From Methylobacter luteus IMV-B-3098 (lineage in GTDB: Bacteria; Pseudomonadota; Gammaproteobacteria; Methylococcales; Methylomonadaceae), in assembly GCF_000427625.1 (NCBI RefSeq), contig NZ_ATYJ01000014.1, positions 248,001 through 312,000 on the forward strand: a stretch of 64,000 bases of DNA, read 5' to 3'. The first letter of the stretch is position 1. The number at the start of each line of letters is the position of its first letter. The notes below the pieces were generated by a model that worked only from the letters and a program-made list of their open reading frames with translations, had not been told where the DNA came from and made no database searches. Below, piece after piece: positions 46,859 to 57,195 of the stretch. Made by a program: the position numbers and the translations under genes.

Positions 46859-47249
46859 TTTTTGACTCCAAAGCTTCAACTCGTTTGATTAGTTCATCAA
46901 TTTCAATGAGCTTCGCCTGATATGATAAAGTCGTAATCAGCTGACTACCTATGTCCGGTGGAATCTGTCCTGCCAGGGTGGCATTAATGATTTCATGACC
47001 TTGCTCTGTCAGTGAACCATTTACTGGTAAGGATATGGGCATGGCTTGAGGCTTCAAGGATGGACATACTCTATCGAGCAATACTTTTGCTGCAGTTACA
47101 TCACCACTCTTGGCAAGATTGACCAGGGTGTTGATGATATCAGGCATATCCTCAGCGATAGCTTTTCTAAGCAAGGTGGCGTGGGTTTTATCTTTCGGCC
47201 TACCCGCTGGATTTCCGCTTTGACCGGGCTTAAATTTTTGTGCTGCCAT
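46842..47249 (-). CDS. DUF5681-type small protein
   Basis: This encodes a 135-residue protein starting with the basic, glycine-rich signature FKPGQSGNPAGRPKDKTHATLLRKAI typical of DUF5681 proteins found in phages and integrative elements. A helical C-terminus follows (QAKLIEIDELIKRVEALESK). DNA association is plausible from the basic N-terminus. It is typical cargo of integrative elements. Confidence 0.72.
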   Translation of the reverse strand: MAAQKFKPGQSGNPAGRPKDKTHATLLRKAIAEDMPDIINTLVNLAKSGDVTAAKVLLDRVCPSLKPQAMPISLPVNGSLTEQGHEIINATLAGQIPPDIGSQLITTLSYQAKLIEIDELIKRVEALESKNEPKN

Positions 47250-48189
47250 ATCTGTTCTGCTTCTGCATTTATCAGGGAATGATCAATTTACCTGACATAT
47301 TAAAGTTGGTTTTTCATTGCCATCAGTAAAAACCGAAGGTATCAGCCAGCGCGATGAACACTCCCAGCCAAGCGCTAGTGTAAAAAAACAGCGAGACCAT
47401 TTGCCATAATTCCCACAATTGACCGTGGAGTCCCTGCTTGATGATGGTGAAGAGATCGACCGGTACATGAACGGATGTTTGCATAGATTTTTGCATGACG
47501 CATGCCTATGGTTAGATAGGCTATATTATAACATAATAATATTATTATGTTTAGCATAAGCAAAACCAATAAAGCTTAACAAAGCACCTATTCCGACCCG
47601 TTTTAGTTTAGCTATTGGTGTGATATGGCTACACTAAACCGGACACAACATGCCATCACAATAGGAGCATGTATTCCGTTCTACGATTACCCAATCTGAT
47701 TACTTTGCCCCATCCAGGAAAAGTAATGGCTCTTATTCTACCTGGACGGACTCATTGCCACTCATAGCTGGAACTTGTGTTATGTTCTACGATTACCCGT
47801 AGTGTTGATTACCTTGTCCTTGCCAAGAATGAATATCATTAGCTGTTCCATTGCATGCAACATTAATCCTGTTTTACCGGCACAATTACATCACATAAAT
47901 ATTTTTCTGAAGAATGCAATAATTTACTTTCACCCCTACCACTCTCTAACACTTACTGTATATGAATAATGTTATTGGAATGATAGGGAGTAATTGCTGA
48001 CTTCCAATGGGAAAAATTTACCTATTTTAATTAGTTAGTTGGGTAAATTTTACTCATCTTAATTGATGGTATTTTAGCGATGATAGGATTGATGCAAGCC
48101 TTAGCTACTGATATACAGCAGTTTAGATAATAGACAACGCCAGATTAGAACTGCTGCCATCGGCCAGGAACGAACGGTCCAATTTCGGA
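47250..48189. other. Non-coding stretch of 0.9 kb with an AT palindrome and weak repeats
   Basis: No supported gene lies here. At 47531-47550 there is a perfect 20-bp palindrome, ACATAATAATATTATTATGT. At 47684 and 47790 the motif CGATTACCC recurs within a longer degenerate unit that ends in TTGCCC/TTGTCC-like sequence. Short minus-strand frames at 47283-47569 look random. Confidence 0.4.
47531..47550. repeat. Perfect 20-bp AT-rich palindrome
   Basis: ACATAATAATATTATTATGT is identical on both strands. It could be a cruciform-prone or protein-binding site. No neighbouring gene start identifies a regulator. Confidence 0.6.
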
Positions 48190-51100
48190 TTAATCGTTGG
48201 GACGAGTAACATCAATCACAACAACTGCAAGTCTGATTTGGTCATCAACCTTTATGAGTGACTGCAAAGCATTTTCTAATTCTTGTGCAGTATTCGGTTT
48301 TTTTAGCGGTTGCGGCGGCTTAGGCATACGAGATAGACGTTTATCGCCAAACCAAAATACCAAATAAATACCATAACCTTGGGCCAGTGGATCGCGGGTA
48401 TATAATCCACCAAGTTGGTTTTCGCATGCTTCCCATATATCCGGATGGTAGTCTCGCTTTATTTCAATCGGTAATTTTTGCTTAGCTGAATCTAACAAAA
48501 CTATGTCAGCGCGCTTATCGAGAACCATATGACCTTCAGGTTCTACACTAATTTCTAAAGGCGAAAATCTTGGCCTCAACAAATCGATCAATCGATCTCG
48601 ACAGCTTTCTTCAGATTTTGGAGTGGTAATCTTCCCGTAAGAATCCTCATTCCAAAAACCTTTAAAAATATCGGTATTTTCAGTACGAATTCTGTTCGCC
48701 ACATCTTTTAGATGCTCAATAGTTAAGGCATGAAGGTCGGCAATATTCGCCGGTTTGCGATTAGATAGTACGTCAATGGCTTGTTGCCAACTGAGTTGAA
48801 CAAATAGCTGCTTCCTATGCAAAGCCGCTTGATTGGTAGACGCATGCTTTAAATAGTCCCGATAGCTATCCAATCCTGATTCATGGACTAATCGATTTAA
48901 AGCGCCAATTGACTCGTTATCAATTTGTGTAGACAGCTGATTTATTCTTTTTTTTACAAAATCTGCAGCATCCCATGGATTTTGAGTACCATGCGTTATA
49001 CCAGTCGGATGCTCAACATTAGGGAACCGCTTACCAACTAAACGAATAATAAAGTCAATTTGTGCAGTTGAAAGTTTATAAGGTTGGTTACTGTCGTCAT
49101 CGGAGCGGGCATGACCAATAATCCCTATTAATGTCCGGATAAAATGCTCACGCTTTGCCACGCACTGAGCAACCATCTCTTCAAATTGATTAAAATCAAT
49201 TAGAAAGCCGGCGCATAGCCACAATGCTTTTTGCTTTAACCGGACTCTGGCAAATGGTTTCAGTACGGATTGGATAAGTAACAGCAGGTCTTCTTTAATT
49301 TCAGGAAGAGTAATAGCTGTTAAAAGCAGAGTTTCTAGGGCTTCTGGTATGGCGTTGGGATAATCGGTTAATAATCGTAGAACGATTGGCGCTCTGGTAT
49401 CTGCGAGTTGCGAATGCTGGCAAATCTCCCTAATACCATACACATAATCTCTTTTCGTTTTTAACAAAATTTCTATGACTTCCAGATAGACAGCTTGCAC
49501 TAATTCCGGTCTGCATTGAAAAAGAGCTTGTTGCCAATCTGGTTCAATTTGTCTATGTGTATTGCCTTCCATCTGATAAAAAGGCGAAAAAAGCAGATTT
49601 ATGGCTAAAACAGCTTTTAGCACCTGTTCCGAATAAGCAGTGAGATCATCCTGTTTGCGCCAACATTCAGACATTCCAGCTAAAATAGAATACCACCAAT
49701 GCTGGTATTTACCTTGACTATATAAGTTTGCTATTTCCAACGGCGTAGGCAGATCATTCCGGTTAAGAACGGCTTGTAGCCCCTCCACAGCAACATCTAC
49801 ATTTTGCCTTCCTAGTTGCTGTTCTAAGCGTTCTTCAGGTGTTAAAGTACGATCAACATCTGTAAATCTTGCAAAATAAACTTTTGCTAACCACTCCGCC
49901 CAGCCCAAATGCTGACCAGTGCGAATTAAATCCAGTTCTTGCTCAAAATTACTGCGATTTTTTCGTTGGGTGTTTCGCTGTTTTTTCTTGCGATCAAAAG
50001 CTTGATTAATATGTTTCCAACGCCAATCATGAACTTCTGAGCAACAGGAACGTAACAATATGTCAGCTAATTCGGGATGTGAACTACCATAATCAAATAA
50101 CAAATTAAAAAGTTCGAGATTCGTTGTATTCTTAACTATCAAATTCAAGGCCAGCTCAAAAATGAATTGTTCTTTTTCATTACAGTATTCTTTTTCGGCA
50201 ATTATAGAAAATGCCGCATTGATAATTAGCTCTATATCAAATGCGCATCTAACTGATTCCTGAAAGTCATACCAAAATCCCCAGATACTGGTTAGGTCAT
50301 TCAGATCGCACAAGGCGATGTTGAACAGAGCTATCACATATTGTTGAATCGCGTTAAGCCAATCTCTATCTTCATCTTTATTGATACTGGGGCTCGGGCT
50401 GCATTTGAGCTTTGAAAGCCATAACCAAAGCCTGTTAACGTCGATTTTGTCTGTACCCAATAATGTACGTTTTAAGATTTCATAGACAAAATACTCGACT
50501 TGATAATTTTCTGTAAATTTATCCGAATCAACCTGCGTTAGCCGATCAAGAAGTGCCGGTAGCTCAGCAAGTGGCAAAGAATGACTTAAGTCCCACAGCT
50601 CGCTTATTGAGTAATTTTGAAAGTCTCGGTGATCAATGCAATCGCTAATAAGTTGAGCGATGTCTTCAACGTTAAAATGCCCTTCATAAATCCAGGTCAT
50701 CGCTTTTGCTTTTAAACGAAGATTGTTATCACTGGTTTGAAGCTCTTTAATTGTTTTAACGACAAGGCGCTCTCCATCCGGAATAGCATTTATTAACCCT
50801 TCAAGAGCACCAGATCGTTCGGCATAATGTGCATTGTTATCGCAAAGAATTCGCAGTAATTCATCTTTAAGTTCCGGCTGTTGCTCACCATGTTGGATAG
50901 CATTTAGAACAATAGAGAGCAAATGAAATTGTCGAGGTTGTCCTGATAATATGGCTTTAAATTCGCTCGCCATGTCCGGTGTCGATAACACTCCCAGCGG
51001 TTCACTTGTCCAATCTTGGGCGCGAAACCAGGGATCTTTCTCTGAAAGCTTCACCAGCGCATTAAGGAGCATTTTGCGACTGGACTTTGAAAGACAACTG

Positions 51101-52209
51101 ACATCACCAAGCACTAAAACACCATAAGGGTCACTGACCAGCAAAGCATCGGTATGTTCAGGTAGCAATTGCACGAGCCACGCATACAAGCCCCGCAATT
51201 CCGGTGCCGGATAATTATCAATGCCTAGCCAGCAACGGACACGGCTAATCGGTAATCCCCCTTCCCGAATAGATTTCACTAACCAGCATGCGGCTAAATA
51301 TTCAGCGATAGTCCGGTGGGAATAATTAACATACTCTTGCTGTTGATTCACTATGACAAAGGCGCGCTTAGTTAGCGCAGCTAAGACAGCATCTGAATCT
51401 GCCGAATAAGGAATGTCTGTATAAGAATTATTGCCACTTTCTAATAAAGAAATCCCCTCAACATCAGCAATCAACAAGGCAGCACATGCCGCACCCGCTG
51501 CATCTTTAAGTTCATTAAGTTTATAACTCGCCAATGGTTTACGCTTGTGCATATCGTTATGTTCAGTCAGCAGTAAACGAGTAGCGTTCTCATACAATTC
51601 TTTTTTACTATTCGGCCATCGCCCATCTTTTATTACTAGATCGGATAGCATTATCAGTGTTTGCGGATTGGCCAGCAGTGTGCTTACGCCTTTTTCACAA
51701 GCTTTTTCCCTAAATTCGTACGGATCATCAATGCCTTTTCCGCTCAGTATCTGGTCTATTTCTTTCTCAGTAAGTGCTTCAAGCGCTACTACACAATAGC
51801 CGCCGTTAGCTTCAAAGTAGGGTTTAAATAATTCGAGATCTGTCTCACCAAGCCAATCCGCTGCCCGGCAAGATAACCGAACTTTTGATGGCTTAATTTG
51901 TTTGATATTCCTGATTATCTCGTCGATTGAATTAGACTGATCGACACGTGATCGTTTTTCATCGAGCGCATCAATATACAGAGGCTTATTGGCATAGGAC
52001 TCATCGGCATAAACTGTAAAGTTTCTTGCGGTTATGCAATTACCATGTTCATATTGGCTTGCATTATTAAAGAGATAAGTCTTGCCAGCACCTGGTTCAC
52101 CTAACAATACGATATTAGGTATTTTTAGAATATCGCCAAAAGTCAGAGCATTATTATTTTCAATAGAGCTATCATCTAGCTGAATTTTTTTAACTGGGCG
52201 ATTTAACAT
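48190..52209 (-). CDS. NACHT/STAND-like ATPase with C-terminal PD-(D/E)XK nuclease motif
   Basis: This encodes a 1339-residue protein. The N-terminus holds a P-loop (LLGEPGAGKT, 35-44) and a NACHT-type Walker B (LYIDALDE, 77-84), then an arginine-containing VRLSCRAADW. A helical bundle (YVNYSHRTIAEYLAACWLV) matches the arm after NACHT domains. About 800 residues of helical repeat-like sequence follow. Near the C-terminus ADIVLLDSAKQKLPIEIKR places Asp1235 and Glu1249-x-Lys1251 as in PD-(D/E)XK nucleases. STAND proteins of bacterial immunity sense a phage product and then unleash an effector. Here the effector would be a C-terminal DNase, with an unusually N-terminal ATPase. The gene stands alone with its own upstream region. 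Confidence 0.75.
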   Translation of the reverse strand: MLNRPVKKIQLDDSSIENNNALTFGDILKIPNIVLLGEPGAGKTYLFNNASQYEHGNCITARNFTVYADESYANKPLYIDALDEKRSRVDQSNSIDEIIRNIKQIKPSKVRLSCRAADWLGETDLELFKPYFEANGGYCVVALEALTEKEIDQILSGKGIDDPYEFREKACEKGVSTLLANPQTLIMLSDLVIKDGRWPNSKKELYENATRLLLTEHNDMHKRKPLASYKLNELKDAAGAACAALLIADVEGISLLESGNNSYTDIPYSADSDAVLAALTKRAFVIVNQQQEYVNYSHRTIAEYLAACWLVKSIREGGLPISRVRCWLGIDNYPAPELRGLYAWLVQLLPEHTDALLVSDPYGVLVLGDVSCLSKSSRKMLLNALVKLSEKDPWFRAQDWTSEPLGVLSTPDMASEFKAILSGQPRQFHLLSIVLNAIQHGEQQPELKDELLRILCDNNAHYAERSGALEGLINAIPDGERLVVKTIKELQTSDNNLRLKAKAMTWIYEGHFNVEDIAQLISDCIDHRDFQNYSISELWDLSHSLPLAELPALLDRLTQVDSDKFTENYQVEYFVYEILKRTLLGTDKIDVNRLWLWLSKLKCSPSPSINKDEDRDWLNAIQQYVIALFNIALCDLNDLTSIWGFWYDFQESVRCAFDIELIINAAFSIIAEKEYCNEKEQFIFELALNLIVKNTTNLELFNLLFDYGSSHPELADILLRSCCSEVHDWRWKHINQAFDRKKKQRNTQRKNRSNFEQELDLIRTGQHLGWAEWLAKVYFARFTDVDRTLTPEERLEQQLGRQNVDVAVEGLQAVLNRNDLPTPLEIANLYSQGKYQHWWYSILAGMSECWRKQDDLTAYSEQVLKAVLAINLLFSPFYQMEGNTHRQIEPDWQQALFQCRPELVQAVYLEVIEILLKTKRDYVYGIREICQHSQLADTRAPIVLRLLTDYPNAIPEALETLLLTAITLPEIKEDLLLLIQSVLKPFARVRLKQKALWLCAGFLIDFNQFEEMVAQCVAKREHFIRTLIGIIGHARSDDDSNQPYKLSTAQIDFIIRLVGKRFPNVEHPTGITHGTQNPWDAADFVKKRINQLSTQIDNESIGALNRLVHESGLDSYRDYLKHASTNQAALHRKQLFVQLSWQQAIDVLSNRKPANIADLHALTIEHLKDVANRIRTENTDIFKGFWNEDSYGKITTPKSEESCRDRLIDLLRPRFSPLEISVEPEGHMVLDKRADIVLLDSAKQKLPIEIKRDYHPDIWEACENQLGGLYTRDPLAQGYGIYLVFWFGDKRLSRMPKPPQPLKKPNTAQELENALQSLIKVDDQIRLAVVVIDVTRPND

Positions 52210-53417
52210 GAGCCAAATTTAATGGTGGTTATTACAAACTGCGACAAATACTATGAATGATATACCATAGCTTGTTTCAAAATATAACTTTGCCTGACCT
52301 TTAAGCGAACTGAGACGGTCAATGTTAGATTCAATCCAGACTAATGTTTAAAACTGTCAGATCAAGTTCAGAGTTTTACAAAAAGCCTGTTGCCGTCATA
52401 CAGCCACCGGATAAATTAACAACGGCATTACCTAATAAATTTATCCTAAAATGTGCTACGCTCTACGTTATAGATCAGGTGTCGGGTCTGAACCGATAAA
52501 AAAAATAAGTATGACATACTGTTCTTCATAACATCATGAGTCGTTAATTTGCTTTATGGCATAATTAAATTGTTCTTCTGATAAAGTGCAGATTCATTTT
52601 CTAGAGCCAATCTGCAACAATTACACTGCGATTATTTGCAAGCCACCCATCCCTGTTGCTTTTCAATTATCGCAGCTTAAACGCGACCTAGAGCGTCTGT
52701 TTCGCCAATAAAACTAGCCACTAACGGAATACCATACATTTTTGAGCAATATTGATTAAAAAATCATATGCCGACAACGTCAGGTTTTCTATAAAAATGG
52801 CTGTAATTTTATTGGGCCTTTTGCCGTCAATATCATCTCAACCCTTTTCATTCGAGTCAGTCTACCGCTGTTTTTGAAGTGACATTCCAACCATTGAAAT
52901 CCGTGAAAAACCACCGTCAGCACTGGCGGGTTCACTTTGCGTTCATAAACATACCGGCCTTAATTCCAATTTCGTATCGGCATTGAGTAATCTACCCGCT
53001 AACCATCTACAGCAAGAACAGGCACTCTACCCTAGCTATGATTATCGGTATTGAACCTTGTCCCATCCAGGTAAGGTATCCCCTAACCATGACCTACAGC
53101 CACTTCAATTCGACAATGATTGGCGGTGCTGTTGATGTATTGCCATGATTTATCTTCGGTTAATACATTTCGATGGTATAGCACTGGCTTCATGCTCATT
53201 GACAATGCTTAGCATTAAGTCTGTTGCCTTTGCTTATTTATCTCCTGTCCCTATGGTAGATATATATAAAGGTGTCCTGATAATGACAACAAAACAGCTG
53301 AAAAACACCCTGACTTGTCCGAATAGCGACCAGTTTATTCTAGTATTACCTCACTTAATTTAATGACTTGTCTTGATAGCGACATCGTTTGTCCTCATAT
53401 TGGCAACTGTTTTTAAT
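52210..53417. other. Non-coding stretch of 1.2 kb
   Basis: No supported gene lies here. It contains the promoter region of the NACHT-like gene at its left end. At about 53311 and 53362 TGACTTGTC followed by GATAGCGAC or a close variant occurs twice about 50 bases apart. At about 53045-53080 a sequence related to the 47684/47790 repeats occurs (TTGTCCCATCCAGGTAAGG). A 72-codon frame at 53145 has no supporting feature. Confidence 0.35.
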
Positions 53418-53930
53418 TTAAGCAGCTTGTGTTTTTAATTTGAGTTGCTTGTTCGACTTGGATTTCTGCTGTCGTTCATGCCAGGCTTTCACGAAACGTG
53501 GATCAATTTTTTCCTGGTTTTCAGGTTTCCATAAGTTAGATGCAACTCGAGTGGGCTTCACATCCAGCTTGCTATTGCACTCATCGATTGGTAACCAGGT
53601 CACGGCATACAGTGAGCACTGATTCCTACCGCCCTGCCTGGTCTGTTCTATGAAGCCCAGAGCCAGTAGTTCAGTTAAAGCACTATGTATCGATCCCTGC
53701 GAACGCCAGCCGTACAGCCGCATAGTTTTCGGTGCCGCAGAAAGATCGCCGTTGTTTTTGCCGTTGAACTGAGAGATAAGATTGTCGAGCAGGTGTGCCG
53801 CTTTATGACTTAATACCGAAGCGGGTGATGGCTTTTGGTTTTTACAATCGGCCCTGAAAATATGATGAGGCTTGGCTGCATATGTAGGGCTACTGCGCCG
53901 GCCTTTCATCTTTTGTCGTTTATCCACCAT
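53418..53930 (-). CDS. Winged-helix DNA-binding protein, island maintenance/replication type
   Basis: This encodes a 170-residue basic protein. Residues about 40-115 form a winged-helix-like domain (SHKAAHLLDNLISQFNGKNNGDLSAAPKTMRLYGWRSQGSIHSALTELLALGFIEQTRQGG). The C-terminus is lysine-rich. Proteins of this type are common next to integrases in genomic islands, and some serve in replication or regulation. The start abuts the upstream gene (1-base overlap), so the two are co-transcribed. Confidence 0.65.
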   Translation of the reverse strand: MVDKRQKMKGRRSSPTYAAKPHHIFRADCKNQKPSPASVLSHKAAHLLDNLISQFNGKNNGDLSAAPKTMRLYGWRSQGSIHSALTELLALGFIEQTRQGGRNQCSLYAVTWLPIDECNSKLDVKPTRVASNLWKPENQEKIDPRFVKAWHERQQKSKSNKQLKLKTQAA

Positions 53931-54520
53931 CAGTTAGCCCCTAAAACTCTGGTTCTGGCTACACTAAAAATTCCCAACTCCTTTTTAACTTCCTGAAAAA
54001 TATCTTTGTAGGGTAGCTTGTTTTCCATACCTTGAGTCAGCACATTAGCAGCAACCAGCTCAGCAGTTTCCAGCGTGTAAAGCTGTTCTGGCGTCAACCG
54101 TTCACGAATATTCTTGGCTTTTGTCTCAATAATAAAACATGAATGATTAATAGTGTTGGTAACGAGCGAATAATATCGGTCAGCGTTTTGACTCCCGTTT
54201 GATTTTGCGTAGCCTACAAATACTTGAATAGCATCGGTCAAAATCGTACGCGTGCTTTTACCAGAACATGTTACGTCCTGATACGACAGATTGGCTTCCT
54301 CTGCCATTTGCTGTTCAAGTTGTTTCCGTAGCATGATTAATTTAATGTGTGAGCCGAGGCACCAATCCGATAAGGCAAGCGGTACATCGATTTCCATAAT
54401 GGTACGCGGTATCTCGACTTCTATACCGGATAAGCTTGGGTCAAAATATTGTTCTGAAATTGCATTGTTTGAAGCTGCTTGGATCTCATCACAACCAGCG
54501 GTTTTATTCTTTTCGGTCAT
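53930..54520 (-). CDS. Island protein of unknown function
   Basis: This encodes a 196-residue acidic, mostly helical protein (LALSDWCLGSHIKLIMLRKQLEQQMAEE... LTPEQLYTLETAELVAANVLTQG). No motif is recognised. It overlaps the winged-helix gene by 1 base, suggesting joint function, probably in island maintenance. Confidence 0.6.
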   Translation of the reverse strand: MTEKNKTAGCDEIQAASNNAISEQYFDPSLSGIEVEIPRTIMEIDVPLALSDWCLGSHIKLIMLRKQLEQQMAEEANLSYQDVTCSGKSTRTILTDAIQVFVGYAKSNGSQNADRYYSLVTNTINHSCFIIETKAKNIRERLTPEQLYTLETAELVAANVLTQGMENKLPYKDIFQEVKKELGIFSVARTRVLGAN

Positions 54521-54744
54521 TTTTCCTCTGTGCGCTAACGGTAGCGCTGAGCCGGTGTAAGACTGCTATAAAAACCAGCGCCGATTTAAAAACCGACGCT
54601 GTTTTCATAAATTAACTGTAGTTATTGGCTGTAGGCTGCATAACCCCTGCATGTCATCCGCATTTACCATGCGATACCGGCTATGTCTGTGCCCGATCAT
54701 CCGAATCAGGAGCCGATAGCATAGGCGCGCGGATTCATGCCGAA

Positions 54745-54969
54745 TTACGCGCCTCTGCGATCAGCTAAGCATTGAATAAAAGTTGGAATATGGACTAGAA
54801 AACTTCTTGAGCTGACTTTAACGAATGCTTTCGCAAATCCGTTGTAGTAGCGGTTCTTGAACAGCCAGTAAAATTCCGATTCCCCCAAAGGGTTATCTGG
54901 ATGTCTGGCAAATTTGTTTTTGGGACAATACTCGCTTAGTGAAGCTTTACAGGTGTCTATATGATTCAT
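54745..54969 (-). CDS. AlpA-like/excisionase-type small DNA-binding protein
   Basis: This encodes a 74-residue protein whose C-terminal part (ESEFYWLFKNRYYNGFAKAFVKVSSRSFLVHIPTFIQCLADR) follows the MerR-like helix-turn-helix pattern of AlpA/Xis proteins encoded near integrases. Its likely role is to direct excision or to control the integrase. An inverted repeat lies upstream at 55034-55068. Confidence is limited by its small size. Confidence 0.55.
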   Translation of the reverse strand: MNHIDTCKASLSEYCPKNKFARHPDNPLGESEFYWLFKNRYYNGFAKAFVKVSSRSFLVHIPTFIQCLADRRGA

Positions 54970-55033
54970 TTAGGTCTCATGAAATTGATTAAGATCATGA
55001 GGGCATGATATAGACCGTGCCTTTTATTGTCGT

Positions 55034-55068
55034 CTCGCTAAAACGACTTTTTTAGCGTGATTAGCGAG
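55034..55068. promoter_or_regulatory. Inverted repeat upstream of the AlpA-like gene
   Basis: CTCGCTAA (55034-55041) and TTAGCGAG (55061-55068) are perfect 8-bp arms, and an extra TTAGCG lies between them. It lies 65 bases before the AlpA-like start, a likely operator or excisionase-binding region. Confidence 0.45.
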
Positions 55069-55088
55069 TATCGCTTAATACAATGCTT

Positions 55089-56012
55089 TCATTCTATTAG
55101 CAATATCTTTGATTTACAGTGACTTTGCCAACAAATAAGCAGTTCCTTTTCATGCCGGGCTATCTCAGCTTGCATAATTTTACGAACATTACCTTCTGTT
55201 ATTGGATTGTCAAAACAGTCAAAACTTAGTAATTCCATTACAAACTCCAAAACATCCATAAATAAGTAACCTAATCCGTTATTGGAGTCTAATAAATCAT
55301 TAACCAGAAATTTCCTAACGACTGCCACAATAAACATTCGAATTTCATTCCGATCTTTTACACGCTGCACCGGGAATAATTTATGGTTTTTTATTGCAAT
55401 ATACTTTTCAAGTTCTTTGGAGATTGGTTCTATGCCCGCTGATAGATTCTTATGAAAAGAAACATCTTTATAGCGGCCAAGAGCATTCATACCTTTCATA
55501 GCATTTTCAAGGTTTTTAATCAGCTTATCAACAATAGTATAAAATTCTACTGGACTCACATTCTCCTTGGGACTAGGGCATAAGCAGTTCATAAAGCAAT
55601 TTGCTATGTGCCCTATCATGCGCTCTTTTTCTTGCATTGCTTCGGCCCAAAAGAGAATATCGCTTCTCGATTGATGTAGAAGATCGCTGTTATCAGCGCA
55701 TCTACATTCTTTGAAATATCGATATGAGTCGATAATTTGATCAAGGTAGAAGTTAAAACGTGCTTGTTCATCATGACACGGCCATAAGCACTCCATTGCT
55801 CTGTTATACTGTGCCTCATTGGTTACAGTAATCCACTCATAAGCACGTAACGATTTGAATTCTTTAAATGCTTTTTCTCTTGCACTAGATAAAGAAGCAA
55901 GAGCATTGTATATATCATCTGCTAGATTATTTATATCGATTGAGGGTAGTGAGAATCGGTTCTTATTACACTCATCAATCAACTTCTGAAATTCATCTTT
56001 AGTAGGCGTCAT
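55089..56012 (-). CDS. Hypothetical island protein between the integrase and AlpA-like genes
   Basis: This encodes a 307-residue soluble, mostly helical protein with no recognised motif (LYAFKEFKSL-like charged helices; CLCPSPKENVSPVEFYTIVDKLIKNLENAMKGMNALGRYKD). Low GC and neutral composition suggest foreign origin. No ribosome site stands out. Function unknown. Confidence 0.6.
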   Translation of the reverse strand: MTPTKDEFQKLIDECNKNRFSLPSIDINNLADDIYNALASLSSAREKAFKEFKSLRAYEWITVTNEAQYNRAMECLWPCHDEQARFNFYLDQIIDSYRYFKECRCADNSDLLHQSRSDILFWAEAMQEKERMIGHIANCFMNCLCPSPKENVSPVEFYTIVDKLIKNLENAMKGMNALGRYKDVSFHKNLSAGIEPISKELEKYIAIKNHKLFPVQRVKDRNEIRMFIVAVVRKFLVNDLLDSNNGLGYLFMDVLEFVMELLSFDCFDNPITEGNVRKIMQAEIARHEKELLICWQSHCKSKILLIE

Positions 56013-56121
56013 TAATTACCCTTCTGTCAAAGTACAGCTATAGGAAAGGTAACCAATCAGGCAGTATGACTCCGCTTTTCTCCCATCGGGATAGACTGGT
56101 TAAATTGTGATTTAAGTCAAA

Positions 56122-57162
56122 CTATAGTTTGACAGCTTTCGACATTGTATCGTTCAATACTTGGGATTTATGTGCCGTCGATAGATGCGTATAACGATCG
56201 GTACTGGCCAAACTTTTATGCCCTAAGATCTCAGCGATTTCTTTCATGGTACGGCCAGCCCTAGCCAGTGTCGAGGCAGTGTCATGTCGCATGTCGTGCC
56301 AGCGAAAATTCTTGATGTTAGCTGCTTTTAGGCAACTAGCCCACTGCTTCCTAAAATCGAAGGGCTTGTTTGGATCTGTACTGGAAGGGAACAGCAGACC
56401 ATTGCCAATTTCCCGATGTTTTTTGAGCTCGTCCATGATAATGCTCGGGATTGGCGTATGACGTGGCGTACCGTTTTTGGTGTCGGCTAACAATGCCAGC
56501 TCTTTATCAAAATCGATGTCACACCAGCGCAACCAATCGAGTTCGCCTTTACGCATGCCGGTGGTCAACGCCATCAGGACTTTCAGATAAAACTTGCCAC
56601 CAATGGCTTTGGCCGCTTTCAACAACCGAGGCTTTTCTTCATCGGAAAGGTAGCGGACGATCTTATTATCGACCTTCAGGGAACGGACGCGCTTGCAGGG
56701 GTTGTCATCGATGTACTGCTCCAGGATACTGTCATCTTCCTGCTGCAGAGTGGCATAGTCCAGAATGGCCGATAAGACAGCCAGATGTTTATTGTAGGTC
56801 GCCGGGGCTTGTGCTTTTTTCGGCTTGAGGGTATCGCGGATCAATTCGGGCGTAATGTCGCTGAGCAGATATTTGCCCAAGCGTTTTTCCCACCATAACA
56901 CCAGCCTGACGCGATCATGATCTTTGCCGGTCCACCAGCTCATATATTCATCGGCTGAGCGACTGAAGGTGATGGTGCAGGGTTTAATGCCTTTGGCAAC
57001 TTGTTCCTGAGATTCCAGAACGGCACGATTGCCCCAAATACGAGCATCTTGCTTGCGTCGGAAGGTTTTGGTTTTGATGTCTTTACCGGATTTGGTAAGT
57101 ACGGTGCGGTAACGGGTTTCCCCGCTCTTGAGATCAACTTTTCTGATGTAGAAATTGAGCAT
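56122..57162 (-). CDS. int: Tyrosine recombinase (island integrase)
   Basis: This encodes a 346-residue phage-type integrase with all catalytic positions: Arg204 (TTGMRKGELDWLRW), Lys229, His289-x-x-Arg292 (RWHDMRHDTAS), His315 (ILGHKS) and Tyr324 (STDRYTHLS). Residues 1-60 form an arm-binding-like N-terminus and about 65-160 the core-binding domain. It lies 120 bases from the right attachment repeat with its 5' end facing it, the normal place for an island integrase. Candidate arm sites are between the two. It should integrate the island into the 3' end of a tRNA-Lys-type target. Confidence 0.93.
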   Translation of the reverse strand: MLNFYIRKVDLKSGETRYRTVLTKSGKDIKTKTFRRKQDARIWGNRAVLESQEQVAKGIKPCTITFSRSADEYMSWWTGKDHDRVRLVLWWEKRLGKYLLSDITPELIRDTLKPKKAQAPATYNKHLAVLSAILDYATLQQEDDSILEQYIDDNPCKRVRSLKVDNKIVRYLSDEEKPRLLKAAKAIGGKFYLKVLMALTTGMRKGELDWLRWCDIDFDKELALLADTKNGTPRHTPIPSIIMDELKKHREIGNGLLFPSSTDPNKPFDFRKQWASCLKAANIKNFRWHDMRHDTASTLARAGRTMKEIAEILGHKSLASTDRYTHLSTAHKSQVLNDTMSKAVKL

Positions 57163-57195
57163 CTGTGTATTCTCGTTCTCGAGATTAAAAACAAG

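Noticed and set aside
47283-47569. Two short overlapping minus-strand frames near the AT palindrome
   Set aside because: They overlap each other in different frames, with no conserved features or plausible starts.
53145-53363. 72-codon plus-strand frame
   Set aside because: No upstream ribosome site and no recognised product; it covers weak direct repeats.
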